Source of the DNA: Acorus gramineus
Taxonomy: Eukaryota > Streptophyta > Magnoliopsida > Acorales > Acoraceae
Assembly: GCA_030737835.1 (NCBI GenBank)
Contig: CM060853.1
Span: forward strand, 3,263,152 to 3,327,151
Direction: 5' to 3'
Length of the DNA stretch: 64,000 bases
A model generated the notes under the pieces. The model had not been told where the DNA came from and did no database searches. It saw only the letters and a program-made list of their open reading frames with translations. This document shows, in pieces, positions 24,183 to 40,082 of this stretch (positions are counted from its first letter, which is position 1; each line of letters begins with the position of its first letter). A program made the translations under genes and the position numbers.

Positions 24183-25179
24183 TGTTGGTGGTGCTAACAA
24201 GCTTCTCTGACTGACTTGCGGGGAAGAAGAAAAGGAGATCCAATGCAATACCCAAAATGGATTTGATCGTGAAAATCGGAGTTTTGAAGGGTAACTTGGA
24301 TTGCAAGAGATGTTATGAGCTGTGGCATTTGATTTCTCTGAGACCCATGTTAAAAAATTTGATCTTTATCAAAAAATTTGATATTGGGTTTTAAATAAAT
24401 AGAGACTCATCAATTACAGATCATAAAACATGAAAAAAAAAATTGACCTTTTAGAGCGCCTGAAGAGAGAAACACAATAAACAACAATTCACAACCAATT
24501 GAAAAAAAAAATCAACAGTGACTGATTAACTGATTTTTAACTAGAAAAAAAAAAGTAAAAAACCAACCTTTTCGACTCTAATGAACGCAACTTGTCCAGC
24601 TCTGATCAAAGAAGAGGGAAAACAAAAGATTTTCGAAGACAAAATGTCATCTGAACCGAAAAAATGGAACTTTTTGAGAGACCCATTTGGAGTAATCCAA
24701 AACCCAGTGAAGATCACAAGCAGAAAACGCAACCCATCAATCCAAGATCGAAATTTTATCACTGGTTGGGTTGGATTTTCAATGACCCAGATGAAAAGAA
24801 GCAACAGAAACCATTTTTGTTCTTGGATTAGAAACCAAAAGAGAAGGAAACAAAGTAAAACAGTAAATATAGGAACAGCGACAGTAAATATAGGAACAGA
24901 GAATTATGAGGAACAATGAGAAGGGCCAGAGATCCTTCGAAATTCGATGATGGGTTCTCTTTTAATGAAAAAATTTAACCCATTATACCCGACAAACAAC
25001 AGACGATGATCTGACAACACACATTGGAGACTAATCTCTCTGAATTCTGAAACACAAAATAGTCTCTCACAGCAGAGCTGTTGCAAGGGGAGCCAGAGTC
25101 CGAGAGCTTAAATTGCTCCGCGAGTCACCCAAAAAAAAAATCCATACTTTATGGGAACATCCATCATCCATATAATAAC
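24183..25179 (-). other. DUF936 promoter / 5' UTR region
   Basis: About 1 kb upstream of the DUF936 start. No second gene is visible. A spliced 5' UTR is possible, but I cannot place its exons. Open frames of up to 112 codons on the opposite strand have no family resemblance. Confidence 0.4.
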
Positions 25180-25684
25180 CAGGTTAAAGTGGTCGAAAAC
25201 TTTTATTGAAATTCATATGACCTTTGGAAACATACATACAAGTTAAAATAATCTCTTCATTAATTTTTTAATGACAGATAAAAAATATTTTATTAATATT
25301 TTATTTAGTTAATCCTAACTAAAAACACAGTATATAAAAAATATCATGCATTGTGTTAAAAATGTAAAAAATTATCTATCAATGATGATTTTACATTTCT
25401 AGATAAGATTTTATAATCTATTCAGATAAATAAAATCATAATTTATAAAGAACTTTTCATATTTTTAATAAATTATAAAGGTTTTTGGTATATTGTGTAT
25501 TCAGTCAGAGTTAATCAAATGAAATATTTACAAAATATTCTTCATCTGTCAATATAAATTTAACTAAAAGGGTTATTTAGATTTGCATATGTGTTTTTAA
25601 GAGATTATATAGACTTCAGGAAAAATTAAGGGGTTATATGAATTTCATGTTGTTTCAGGGGGTTATTTGGATTTTTTCCCTTTA
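25180..25684. mobile_element. Non-coding TIR element, family 1
   Basis: The left part carries GAAATTCATATGACCTTTGG and the right end GGGGGTTATTTGGATTTTTTCCC. Internal 'GGGTTATATGAATTTC' repeats match the family at 6523-7048. Confidence 0.6.
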
Positions 25685-25807
25685 CTTTATGATGATTTGT
25701 AATGTGAAATAATGAGATTGAATGATGTGGGGGCACGTTTGGTTTGCCGGCCCTGTTGACGTGGAAAACACTTAAAATAACTCTCTTTATATTATCATGC
25801 ACATGGT

Positions 25808-26400
25808 CTTTTTTTTTTTTTTTTCAATGAAAATTTGACATGAACTTTAGATATAATCAGGATAGAGATGGTACAAACAAAACAAAAGGAAAAGATTCTC
25901 ACACCCAGATAGGTAGAAGAGGATTCTACTACCTAGGCTAAGAACAAAACAATTACAAGTTACATAGTTATATTGAATTTTTCCCTTACAATTGACATTG
26001 AGGAAGCCCCCGCACAATGAGTCCCCCACAGCTTGATAAACTGTATGACTCGCTCCCAGACATTTTCCACATATGCTCTAGCATTCCTGAATAGGAGATG
26101 ATTGCATTCTAACCACACCGCCCAACACACAACCGGAATAAAAGATTGCGATGCCTTGGCCACAATGCTTCAATCCCCCGGAATCTTCATTTTCCTCCCT
26201 GCTTCCCACATGCTCTGGAGGGAGGAGAAGGAGGTGTCCGTATCCGTGGCCTCCGATAGTAACCTCCAAATCTATCCCACGAACGAGCAAGAGTTCTATC
26301 TGCCTGAGGAACCCATTTGGCTCGGTGGGATTTTGTGAGCAATTTCTCTTGATACATCAGCCATAAAAAAAACTTTACTTTCAAGGAAAATTTTGGTTCG
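25808..26400 (-). mobile_element. 5'-truncated LINE fragment
   Basis: On the minus strand it ends in a poly(A) tail (T-run at about 25808-25826). It encodes the tail end of an ORF2 related to the large LINE: KVKFFLWLMYQEKLLTKSH and AKWVPQADRT resemble the AFTWLVYLRKFLTKEYH and VKWVPDLDRT block of the zf-RVT region. The following cysteines are not kept and frames shift repeatedly. Only about 0.6 kb was inserted, typical of incomplete reverse transcription. Confidence 0.8.
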
Positions 26401-26763
26401 CATATAGCCTTTGCTTTTGTTACTATGTTCGGCTGCTATGTTCGATTCCTCCACCCATCATAGCATGATTTCACCGATAAACCGCTACTTGGCTGTGGGC
26501 CCCAAACCATCTTATCCGGTTATACTAAAAGATTACAGAGTGTCAAATTAAACAATGTTATTCATCCCTTATACATTGTTATATATTAATCATGTATTTA
26601 TATATATCTTATATTTATAATGTTACATTTTGTATGATGTTAATCATCATTTATATCTATATATTACTGTCAAAAGTGTTTATACTATAATTTTGTCACG
26701 TTTTTGTTTTTGGGAGATGATATCTTTGTTGACCCTACCTTCAACCTACCAAAATCATTTACA

Positions 26764-26784
26764 CCCCCCCCCCCCCCCCCCCCC
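26764..26784. repeat. Poly-C run of 21 bp
   Basis: An uninterrupted C homopolymer in AT-rich intergenic DNA. Its length is probably unreliable. Confidence 0.9.
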
Positions 26785-27667
26785 TTCCGTTTGGGAAGTG
26801 ACATTGTCCTATTCAATCCTGATAGCTAACAGAGTTTAACAGAATATAATATCAATTTTACCCCTAGAATATAATGTTATATTTAGTGTAGTTGATTGAT
26901 ATAAATCAACTACACTAATTAAATCTGGACCGTCCATCTTATATAATAATTTATAAATAAGGTACGTATACATAAAATTAACCATTTAAGCTAATCAAAT
27001 ATGCATTGTTAATTATTTCAATAATGGTTCAATTTTCATTCATTACTCACTTAAATTTGCATTTTCGGACACAAAAAGAAAAAAAAAAAAAGTCTCATCC
27101 CCAAATCAAACCCTCACCCATTCGACCATGAAATTGAAATCCATTCCATGATTAAACACACACACACAAAACCATACAAACACACAATCAAAACAATATA
27201 AAAAGAAAGATAGACTTATAATTACTTTTATTGACTCGTCATCAAATACACACAGTAGATGTAGATCCAGAACCCCTTTCGCAGAACCACCGCTGGCCAT
27301 CTTCGATGCCTCGAGATTCGTGGCCCTCCTAAGAAAGCTCTAGTCATCCTCCTCCTCGAGTGGTGACGATGTCGACGCCCGAAGTTTTTTTTTAATTAAT
27401 GGAGTCGGCAACCCCGAGGGTGTGTAGGGTGGAGATCAAATCTCCTTTTTTATTTTAGAGGTTCAGATTGAATATGGGAAGCGTAAACAATCAATGGCTG
27501 TAATTATTTGTTATTTAATGTTTACAATAGATGGATGGACCAGAATTAATCTGGGTAGTAATTGGGTTGTGTAAAAGTAAGTGAGAGAAATTTTTTAGAA
27601 GAGAAAAATATTTTTATTTCCTCATATAAATAAGTACAGATAAACTATTCTCATTTTTCACTAGACT

Positions 27668-27800
27668 TAGATTTTTTTTTTTTTTTTTTTTTTGAATGGG
27701 TAAAGGTGGGTTCGAACCCGTGACCTCTCCTTTGGAGAGGGTACATCTCGATCATCCTGTTAGGGGTCCTTATCCTAGCTTATCCAGCAAGGCTTATGAA
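27668..27800 (-). mobile_element. Possible tRNA-derived SINE
   Basis: On the minus strand this has a hairpin (CCTCTCC AAA GGAGAGG), then a B-box-like GGTTCGAACCC, and after a short body a poly(A) tail (T-run on the plus strand, about 27671-27694). An A-box is not clear and no target-site duplication was found, so this could also be a fragment of another element with a tRNA-like motif. Confidence 0.4.
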
Positions 27801-28241
27801 AGCTCGTTATTTTATCATTCCACGTGAATTAAGTACAAAATCTATAGAATGCGAATAAGTTATCCTCAAAATAGAGACAGTAATAAACAGTGTAATGGAT
27901 GATTTAAACAGAATAACCAAGGGAAACAAAAAAAAAAAAAAAAAAAGTACCTCCCAAAGCCTTGAATCCATATACCAGAATCAAAGTAGATTTACGAAAA
28001 CCACAAAATACATTTAAAATATGTCCCTACCTTTCATTATTGTGGATTCATTAACCATTAACAAAAAAACAAAAAACTAAAAAAACAAAAAGGATTTTGA
28101 TAGGGTGATGATGGGTGGTGGTATTCTAATCCCAAGCTGTGTTTGAATCTCGGGGACTTTGCACCATTTTTGATAAAAGGGTCCTCAATTGGTCCTATTT
28201 GTGGTTGCTATCTTTGGCTGAAGATTAACCTGTTTCAACTC

Positions 28242-31200
28242 TCATGGTGTTTTCTTCTTCTGGTTGAAAAATAAACTCCATCCGTAAGTGTTGCCTTTAC
28301 GCGCCGCAGCTTCCACTCGATTGCCGCCGATCTAAAAGACAGTACAGTTGAGAAGAAGATGAGTGCAGTCATGATAAATAAATTTCATGATATGATTAGA
28401 AAGGAAAAACATATACCATCATAATAAAAGATTACAAAGTATTTAGAAAAAAAATTGTAAATCAAACATCTTCCTCTCATGTTTAACAGAAAACAAACAG
28501 ATTTTGTCTTCTACATGTCATGTGGGATGGTGATATAGTCCACATAGTATAAAAATGGATGGTTTATGCTTATATGTAAGGGTAATTCTTACACAGAAAG
28601 ATGTGTTTTTAAAGTCGTGAACACAAAGGGGGCAAGATAGACATCATCTTGCTGTGTAAACAGATACAATTGGATTGATGTCACACATAAAATGAAGGTT
28701 TTAGGTCTAATACCTCAAAAGAGAATTTCTTTAAACAAGTTCCAAAATAAACCATTGTCCAAAGGCTATGTATTAATGATCTTGATGGAGATAAAGCAAT
28801 GGTTTCAACAAGAGATTTTATTACATAAAATTAGGAGAAAAATATAAGCATCTAACTGAGAAGAGAATAAAACTTTTTTAACAATCAGGCATTGGTGAGC
28901 AATTAAATTTCATTATTTCAAGAAAATACTTATACATAAGAATGCTGGGAAAACTGAAACAAGCAGACACCTTAGCTCATTTTTTTTTAACATGCATATT
29001 GGTAATGTATGGGAAAATGAGCTTCTCATAAACTTCAATTTATTGATATTATTATTGTTTATCTTCTTATTAATGATTGTTATTTCTATTCTTATTCTTA
29101 TTGTTGTTGTTGCTAATCTTATTCTTCTTATTGTTATTATTATTGTTAATCTTATTCTTTGTGTATTCTTATTTTTATTATTGTTTATCTTCTTATTAAT
29201 GATTGTTATTTCTATTCTTATTCTTATTGTTGTTGTTGCTAATCTTATTCTTCTTATTGTTATTATTATTGTTAATCTTATTCTTTGTGTATTCTTATTT
29301 TTATTACTGTTATATGTTATTACTGTTATTGTTATTGCTATGTTATTCTAGTAGAATGAAAGGCGGCTGAAAAACTTCAGTGGACCACGACAGAAAAGAC
29401 ATACCTTGTCCATGAACCAATAGCCAATGGTTGGCATGTACTGTACCAGGTACATAACAAACAATACAGGCTGCACAAACAGCAAAAGTTTAGACAACAT
29501 TAGTGTTATAAGCATGCAAATCCGCAACAGCTGAATGTTGAAAAATAGTAAACACTTTAAAAATAATCTGCAAAAAAGTATGAACTGCTCCTGCAGTAAT
29601 ATTAGTGAAATTCATATCATAAAAATGTTCTCTACATCATGTGCTTAAGAATGACCTGATTGGATATCCAGACTTCTTTGAGTCCATGGGTAGCTGCAAC
29701 TATTGTCAACTCTGCACACCTTTCTGATGACACGCGTTTCTGCCAAGATGAGAAAACCAAAAGGTTCATAAATATGATTTATGCAGTTTTTGAAATTGTT
29801 CTGATGCCCGAGAAAATGATCACAAAGACCCACAAAAGTTTTATAAACAATTTTTCTCGCATGTGAATGACAATTTAAGGGAACTGACTACTTATGATAG
29901 TGCTCAAGAAAAATCAAAACTTTTTTACACGTCTTCAAGTTAATAAAAATTTAAAAATGTTGCAAGCATGGCTTACCTCTGAAGTAACACTTTGTCCGGA
30001 TGACTGTGGTTGAGAAACCTTTGATGTTTCTATTGGTCCAGGACAAACAACAGTAACTTTAATTCCCTTTTGACATAACTGCAACATGCATGAGGGAAAA
30101 TGTAATATGTAGAGAAGTAGAATATCAATCATTTGATGAAGTTGAAATTGCAATTGTTATGATTAATTTAGCACATTGCTTCAACTCCAGAAAGAATAAA
30201 AATTATGTCTCACAATGGAAAAAAAATTACTTAAAAGAAAAGTACAATAACATCAAAATGATTAGTATCACGCACATGTGATGCATCGTTTCACAGAAGA
30301 GAGGGCAACAGTGATGACAGAAATGTTACAATAGCGATGGAAAATAATTACATTGAGGAAAATTAAAATAGAAGCTCATAATAGCAGCTCATGGACCAGT
30401 TTTAGCTTGACGTTTGGAAGTTGGAAAGTCGCCTCAGTTTTTGTCACAAAGTGGAGTGGAAAAACCAAACCCCACAACCCAAAGCATCGAAGAACAAATA
30501 GAATTTGCTAAAAAGCACTAATATGGATATCAGACTAAGAGACAGACGATACTAGACGACTTTGTTCTAACCGAAGCAATACTGGTTTGTTTAAAAAAGA
30601 CAAAGACGGGCAACAGAAAGCTTTTGAAAGCATAGTGCACCTATGTAAATAAGCATTAACTCTATCTATACAATGTACCTCAGAACGAAAAGTATGAAAA
30701 AATCCATTTAAAGCATATTTAGAAGCAGAGTACACAGCTTGACCAGGGGCAGGAGACTTCCCCGCAGCACTGCTCATCTACAAATAAGAATCACTCGGAC
30801 AATGAGAACACCAACTGATGATACTGAAATGTAGCACATATGAAAATGAAGAACGAGGCACTAAAAACGGTGCAGTAACAGGATCTATAACATATTACCA
30901 CCACGAAATGGCCTTTCCCCCTCTTCAACATGTAAGGCGCTAGAAGTTGTGTAAGAGTTATAGTCCCAAGGACATTTATATTGAATGTAGCCTAATCACA
31001 AGAGATCACTGATAAATGTTAGCACAAGTTCAGGATGAAATAAGTATAACAAACTGGCAAATGATACCTGAAGGCCTTCTTCGCTGACATCCAAAACTGT
31101 CGTCTTCTGCAAGCCAAAACACATACCAGCAGCAATTATCATAAGAGATTTTTCAATAATTGATTCCCAATGTGAAGATTGATAATGAAAAAGAAAGATC

Positions 31201-32580
31201 GAGACCAATCACTCACAGGGCGTTCATAGGCTGCATTATGGACCATATAATCAACACCGGCAGCGGAAAAGAACGACTCGGCTTTCTCCACAGCTTCCTT
31301 TAGTTTCTCTTCACCTGATGCCAAATCTAAAGGCAAGATTTCTACCCCATGGGGTACGTGTTTACCTATGCACAATAAACATAACAAACCAACATCATCC
31401 ATACAAGAGTTATATTTTTGACTTCCGAGTTAACTTAAAGTGGTTCTAATTTGCTTAAACATGATTGTTTCACAACATACCAACTAGTTCACTTTTTACT
31501 CTCTCCAACTCAGCTACATTCCGCGCAGAAAGTATCAGTTTGGCACCCAGTTCAGCAAACTGCTTCGCAAGGATCTCCCCTGGAAATCAGATACCAAGAT
31601 GCAGAAAAAACCACTTTTAGAGCAGGAGCTCAACAATACACTTCATCTTGTGCATATGATGGAATCCTCTATGTTAGAGACACAAAGAATCCATGTATAG
31701 ACCAATCAAAAAATACCATATAGATGATATGTGACTATTTAAAATTGTGCATGTGTGGTTTTTCACGTAAACATATCAGTTAAAGTGGGGACATAAACAT
31801 TGAAAGTGGCTTTTGGCCACTTACGTGATGGTTTTTTTTATTGACCCACACAGTGATCATTTGTGTTTGTCATAGAAAAGACACTATGCATCTCTCTTTT
31901 TTTGTACTTCCAGTAAACTAAAAATCCTACAAAAAATTCTGACAATTGAAGACCATATACAAGGGATTTTCCACCACTATCTGATGCACAATGAACATAC
32001 AAAAACATCCATAATATGTATATATTCAAATAAATCTACTCAAATTCAACCAATGACCATTAGAGATGTTTTAAAAAAAATCAAAACCCAATTAAATAAA
32101 CAGAAGGATTTCACCATTTGGGGAGGGAAAATAAGTACAAAAAGAAAATCTCACTAAAACTTTATATGGTATGACTTCGGCCCCAATAAAATAAAACTAA
32201 AAAGATTCAATGACTAATAAAAATTTAAATTTTCGCTCACCAATTCCACGACTCGCTCCAGTGATCCACACAACCTGAAAAATTAAAAAGAAAAATTGAA
32301 TTTTGTAATTCAGAAAATCAAAATGTACGAGAAATAGAAGATCAAGACCTTATCTTCGACTTCTTCGCGCTTCGGACGCCCTTTGGACAGCAAAGTGAAA
32401 TCACCTTAACAGAACCCACAAAAAGAAAATCAATAATTAATTGATTATTTTTATAAAAAAAAATCTGTTCATCGTGAAATCATAGTGAAAAACGAAAAAC
32501 TCACCATCTGCAGTAGCGAATTTCGCGAGAAGAACGACAGCAGCAGATACTGAAACGCCGATCAAAAACAGTCCCAACAT
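28242..32580 (-). CDS. Short-chain dehydrogenase/reductase, DHRS7-like, ER membrane
   Basis: The twelve exons are 32580-32505, 32404-32349, 32274-32241, 31579-31481, 31365-31217, 31106-31068, 30991-30899, 30777-30679, 30078-29977, 29739-29656, 29470-29405 and 28331-28242. They join in frame to 328 aa. Residues 2-23 form an N-terminal hydrophobic segment. The cofactor motif is TGASRGIG (about 49-56). HNAA at 131-134 replaces the usual NNAG. The catalytic Ser185, Tyr198 and Lys202 (YSASK) are present, and CPGPIET follows. The C-terminus is KKKTP, which fits a KKxx ER-retrieval signal. It is a classical NAD(P)-dependent SDR of the plant DHRS7-like group. The substrate cannot be read from sequence; lipid or steroid substrates are typical of membrane SDRs (inference). 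Intron 11 holds a 126-bp tandem duplication. Confidence 0.92.
29052..29303. repeat. Tandem duplication, 2 x 126 bp, in SDR intron 11
   Basis: The T-rich unit starting near 29055 (TTGTTTATCTTCTTATTAAT) repeats from 29181 with essentially no differences. The unit length is a multiple of three, which creates a spurious hydrophobic 119-codon open frame on the plus strand. Confidence 0.92.
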
Positions 32581-33405
32581 ATCTTTCGATCTTTAAAAAT
32601 GTTTTTATTTTTTCGATTCAAAAGGGTGTTTTTTTTTTTTTTTTGGGATTGTTTTAAAATCTCATCAACTCTTCAGATAAAGGTCATCGATGGCGTACTT
32701 CGCGGGTTACTGTAGTGGTTAAACAGCTCCAGTTGACTGAATGCACATCAGAACCGTTGATTAAACAATTACACGAAATCAGTGACTGGTAGGGGTTGTT
32801 CAGTCCAGGCAATGGACCCCATAATATCGAACGGGCCACTACCTGTCAATCTCCCACCCAGATCATTAAATGTTGGGTGGGAAGAGAGTGTGAAAGAGAG
32901 CACCATTGGATTTACATTGAAGAATATTTTGTTTTAGTTTGTGAAATCATATTTTTATTTTTAAATTTTTATAAATCATGTTATTTAATAATCAGCCTTC
33001 TATTATTTATATTTTATTTTAAATTGTCAATTTTAAATATCATTTTTTTATTAATCCATGGATAAAATGTTTATATAATTTTATAAATATTTTAATATTC
33101 AAAACTTCTATATAAAATGTCCAGGGAATTACACAATATGTGAAATGAATCTTTATGAAGGGGTAAATAAAAATAACTCTACAATCAATATAGGACACAA
33201 TTTACATACAAAAGAATCAACATCCCTCAAAATGATCCATAGTTATATCTCAAGCAAAAGACACCTTGTCTTGAATGATCATAATTCAAACACGGGAACC
33301 TGGATTGTTTGATAAGAACAATAGTTTCTTTTGTAATACCAAAATTAAATACATCAGATGGAGAAAATGAAATAAAACAGGGGAACTACTGTTTCATTAC
33401 AGGAT
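32581..33405. other. SDR promoter and RPN11 3' flank
   Basis: The region just above 32580 is the SDR 5' flank, with a T-run at 32627-32644. About 33150-33405 is probably the RPN11 3' UTR. No further gene was seen; the 89-codon frame at 32796 has no recognisable features. Confidence 0.45.
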
Positions 33406-37241
<3,836 letters not shown>

Positions 37242-37260
37242 TTTGAGTTCGATCGATCGA

Positions 37261-37270
37261 TTTAGGGTTT
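37261..37270 (-). promoter_or_regulatory. Telo-box-like motif upstream of RPN11
   Basis: AAACCCTAAA on the minus strand, about 20 bp upstream of the RPN11 ATG. Telo-boxes are common near the transcription start of plant ribosomal and proteasome genes. Confidence 0.55.
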
Positions 37271-37361
37271 TCAGTCGCGGTGAATATGAAACTTTGATAA
37301 AGGGGAAGGATCTTATTATTATTATTATTAAAAATAAAAATAAAAATATATTACTTGGACT

Positions 37362-37368
37362 TATATAA
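37362..37368 (-). promoter_or_regulatory. Candidate RPN11 TATA box
   Basis: TTATATA on the minus strand (in GGGGCTTATATAAGTCC), about 120 bp upstream of the RPN11 ATG and preceded by GC-richer sequence. The position fits a TATA box with a 90-bp leader. Confidence 0.5.
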
Positions 37369-37437
37369 GCCCCTCAAACAGACGGCAGATATCCCAACCC
37401 CGTTAGATTTAACAGATAAGTTGCTACACGTGTTTTT

Positions 37438-38530
37438 GGCCCCCGTTTGGTTGGGGGCAACAAGTGGTGGAATAAATAGAGATAGAGGTGGAATAGCTTA
37501 AAAATTGGTGTTCAAAAAGCTAGAATAAATGAGAATTTGTATATCAGAATCAGCTATATAAAATGGTATATGGATTCCAATAAACCCGTGGATTTAAGGT
37601 TTGGTTCGTGTCTTTTTTTTTGTGGAATTACTTTTTCAAGAATCTTTACCAGAAATTATTTTACCAGGAATCCTGATTCCATCATACTGTTTGGTTCCTT
37701 AGTGGATTTCTCCAAATAATCATTTTCAAGTGTTTGGTTCATACATGAAAAATGATAAGGAATTTGATTTAAATGTCTAAAATACCCTTACTATTATATA
37801 TATACTTGTAAAATTTATTTCTTTACCTATATCACAAATCACAATAATAAAAAATAAATAATTTTTTTTATAAATATGTATATATATATTTAATGAATGC
37901 AAATAAATAAAATAACCAATTATGTAATTAAAAATATAATAATAGTAAATTTTTTAAATCAGTTGAATATTATGAACTCCTTTAAAACTAAATAACCAAT
38001 TTTATTAGTTAGGATTCAGAGGTATTGCTTTAGGCTTAAACCCACATCACACATCACATATTATACCAATTATAATAATATCTAAACCCATCTACAAAAA
38101 TAAAAACTAAATTTAAAAATATAAATTAATATCTAATACACAGTTAAGATTTTTTACATCACATATAAAAATTATAACATAATTTTTAGTTAAAAAATCA
38201 AAATGATATATAAACCCATTATATGGGTGGAGAAAAACAGAAGAGGAGGCTATTTATTTTAGAAGGGATATACATAGTAATTTTATTAATTTGTAAATGG
38301 TATAATAGTAATCTAATTTAGGATTCCTGGTGGAATTTGAGATTACCACCACAAAGGGTGAGAATCTGATTCCACCTTATTTTCCAATATGGATGGATTT
38401 TAATTCCAGTAAGGCCCATAATTACAATCAAGATTACCACCAACCAAACATTGGATTATATACACTTTCCTCGTAATCTCACATAGAATCAAATTCCATC
38501 CAGAAATGACACAAACCAAATGGGGCCTTA
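37438..38530. mobile_element. hAT-like TIR element(s) upstream of RPN11
   Basis: The left end is GGCCCCCGTTTGGTT and the right end is AACCAAATGGGGCC. A second terminus (about 37600, GGTTTGGTTCGTGTC) also pairs with the right end, so two related copies may be nested. AT-rich with no coding capacity. Confidence 0.5.
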
Positions 38531-38820
38531 GTTATTCCAAGTTAGTTTAACTCATTTAAAATATATGGATTCACTGTCAAATCAATTGTCATCACCTCTT
38601 ATAAATAAATTGTCATCATTCTTTTCACTTTTTAAAAATCTTTATTCACATTTTATCTAAACAACATAAACTTTATTATTAAGTTTTCCAACTAGAATAA
38701 TTGCAAACACAATTAAACAAAAAAAAAATCAAATTATCCTTAATTATATTTATGTTTATGCGTATGGGACATGTGCACATGTAAGAAAATATATATATCC
38801 CTGTAAGTTATATACCATAT

Positions 38821-39746
38821 TTTTAGGAAAAAATCCATATGACCAACCCCATACAAACTGCTCAATTTTTTTAAGAAAAAAATCCATATAAGCAAACCTA
38901 CAAACCGCTCGATATCCGCACAACACCCTACATTTTCTTGAATTCTATATAACCACACTATGCAAACATGAGGTTAAATCCATGTGAATAGGGGTGGTAA
39001 ACGAGCCGAACGAGCCGAGCTTTGACCTGCTCAGGCTCGGCTCGTTTAGTATCAGGCTCGGCTCGGGCTCGGCTCAGCTCGGGAACGAGCTTCATTTTGT
39101 GTTCAAGCTCGGCTCGTTGGGCTCGTGAAAAGCTCGGTTAAAGCTCGGCTCGACTCGTTTGTTAAACAAGCCAAGCTGAAGCTCGAATCAAGGCTCGACT
39201 CGGGCTCGTTTAGCTAAAAAAAATCTTGTTTAGCATTTGAAAAGTCACATTTCATAAATCATAACACCTTATACATGTGAAAGTAACATAAGTTCGGGCT
39301 CGGGCTCGGCTCGGGCTCGGCTCGTTAACCTTTTTTCAGTTAAGTAAACGAGCTCGTCTAGGCTCGGGCTCGGCTCGTTTACAAATCGAGCTTTAAAAAT
39401 TGTTCAAGCTCGGCTCGTTTGTCTAATCGAACGAGCCTGAGCGAGCTTTAACCGAGCCGAGCCCGAGCTGCTCGGCTCGTTTACCAGCCCTATGTGAAGG
39501 GTAAAATTGTTATTTAAAAGGATGTATTTAAATTTTTTAAAATAAAGGGGTACAATGGTAATATTTTTAAAACATAAATTAACATAATAAAATATTCTTA
39601 GAATAATCTAGTTTTAATAGCATATTTTAACTTGGTGGTTTATTTGGATTTACCTGTACGTTTACCGGGGGGTTATATGGAATTTATGAAGCTACCGGGT
39701 GTGAATATAGAACAGTTTGTAGGGGGTTGTACGAATTTTTTCTCCG
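38821..39746. mobile_element. Family-1 TIR element carrying a nested element
   Basis: The left end repeats GAAAAAATCCATATGACC, and the right side has GGGGGGTTATATGGAATTT and GGGGGTTGTACGAATTTTTTC. The CGAG-rich element at 38989-39492 is inserted inside it. The original element was about 420 bp. Confidence 0.65.
38983..39498. mobile_element. CGAG-rich TIR element with target-site duplication
   Basis: The TIRs are TAGGGGTGGTAAACGAGCC (from 38989) and GGCTCGTTTACCAGCCCTA (to 39492), flanked by TGTGAA on both sides (38983-38988, 39493-39498). The interior is built from repeated GGCTCGGCTCG / CGAGCCGAGC motifs in both orientations. Its GC content stands far above the surroundings. Ends and short duplication resemble hAT-type nonautonomous elements. 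Confidence 0.85.
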
Positions 39747-40082
39747 TTTTTTAAAATATCCTTCCCAAATCAAGTTCTTCTCAATCCCGTGTAACTATTT
39801 CATGCCTAAATAAGTTATCCACAAATGGAAGTGTTAAAAATTCATGTTGACAATCAATGCATAAACAATATACAGATAAATGATGCAGTAGCCAAAATAC
39901 ACATCTGCAAAATTCCACATCATCATTCAAATAGATGCCTGAGTAGCAGAAGCATCAATTAGCTTCATCAATTCAATTTTTTTTCCTACAAAGAATCAGT
40001 AACAATTACAACACAAACAATGCATTCACAAATCACTCACAATTCAGTTTCCAAAATTCGAAAAAAAAAAAAAACACTATAT

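Larger units (their letters stand above)
25685..28241. other. Gene-poor intergenic region with LINE and SINE-like debris
   Basis: Holds the truncated LINE (25808-26400), a 21-bp poly-C run and a SINE-like element. A minus-strand frame at about 27300-27226 (MASGGSAKGVLDLHLL) looks exon-like and ends at a possible donor, but nothing joins it. The rest is AT-rich with no visible gene. Confidence 0.5.

Noticed and set aside
24581-24919. 112-codon plus-strand frame upstream of DUF936
   Set aside because: No recognisable domain, AT-rich codons, and overlap with an equally long frame on the other strand. Treated as chance.
27106-27300. Minus-strand frame MASGGSAKGVLDLHLLCVFDDESIK with a possible donor
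   Set aside because: Exon-like, but no downstream exon, no recognisable family and an in-frame stop shortly upstream. Kept only as a note in the intergenic entry.
27668-27800. Functional tRNA gene
   Set aside because: A B-box and hairpin are present, but there is no acceptor stem or clear A-box, and a poly(A)-like tail follows. It fits a SINE-like remnant better.
28992-29351. 119-codon hydrophobic open frame on the plus strand
   Set aside because: It is built from a 126-bp tandem duplication of T-rich simple sequence in an intron of the SDR gene on the other strand. Nothing supports a protein.
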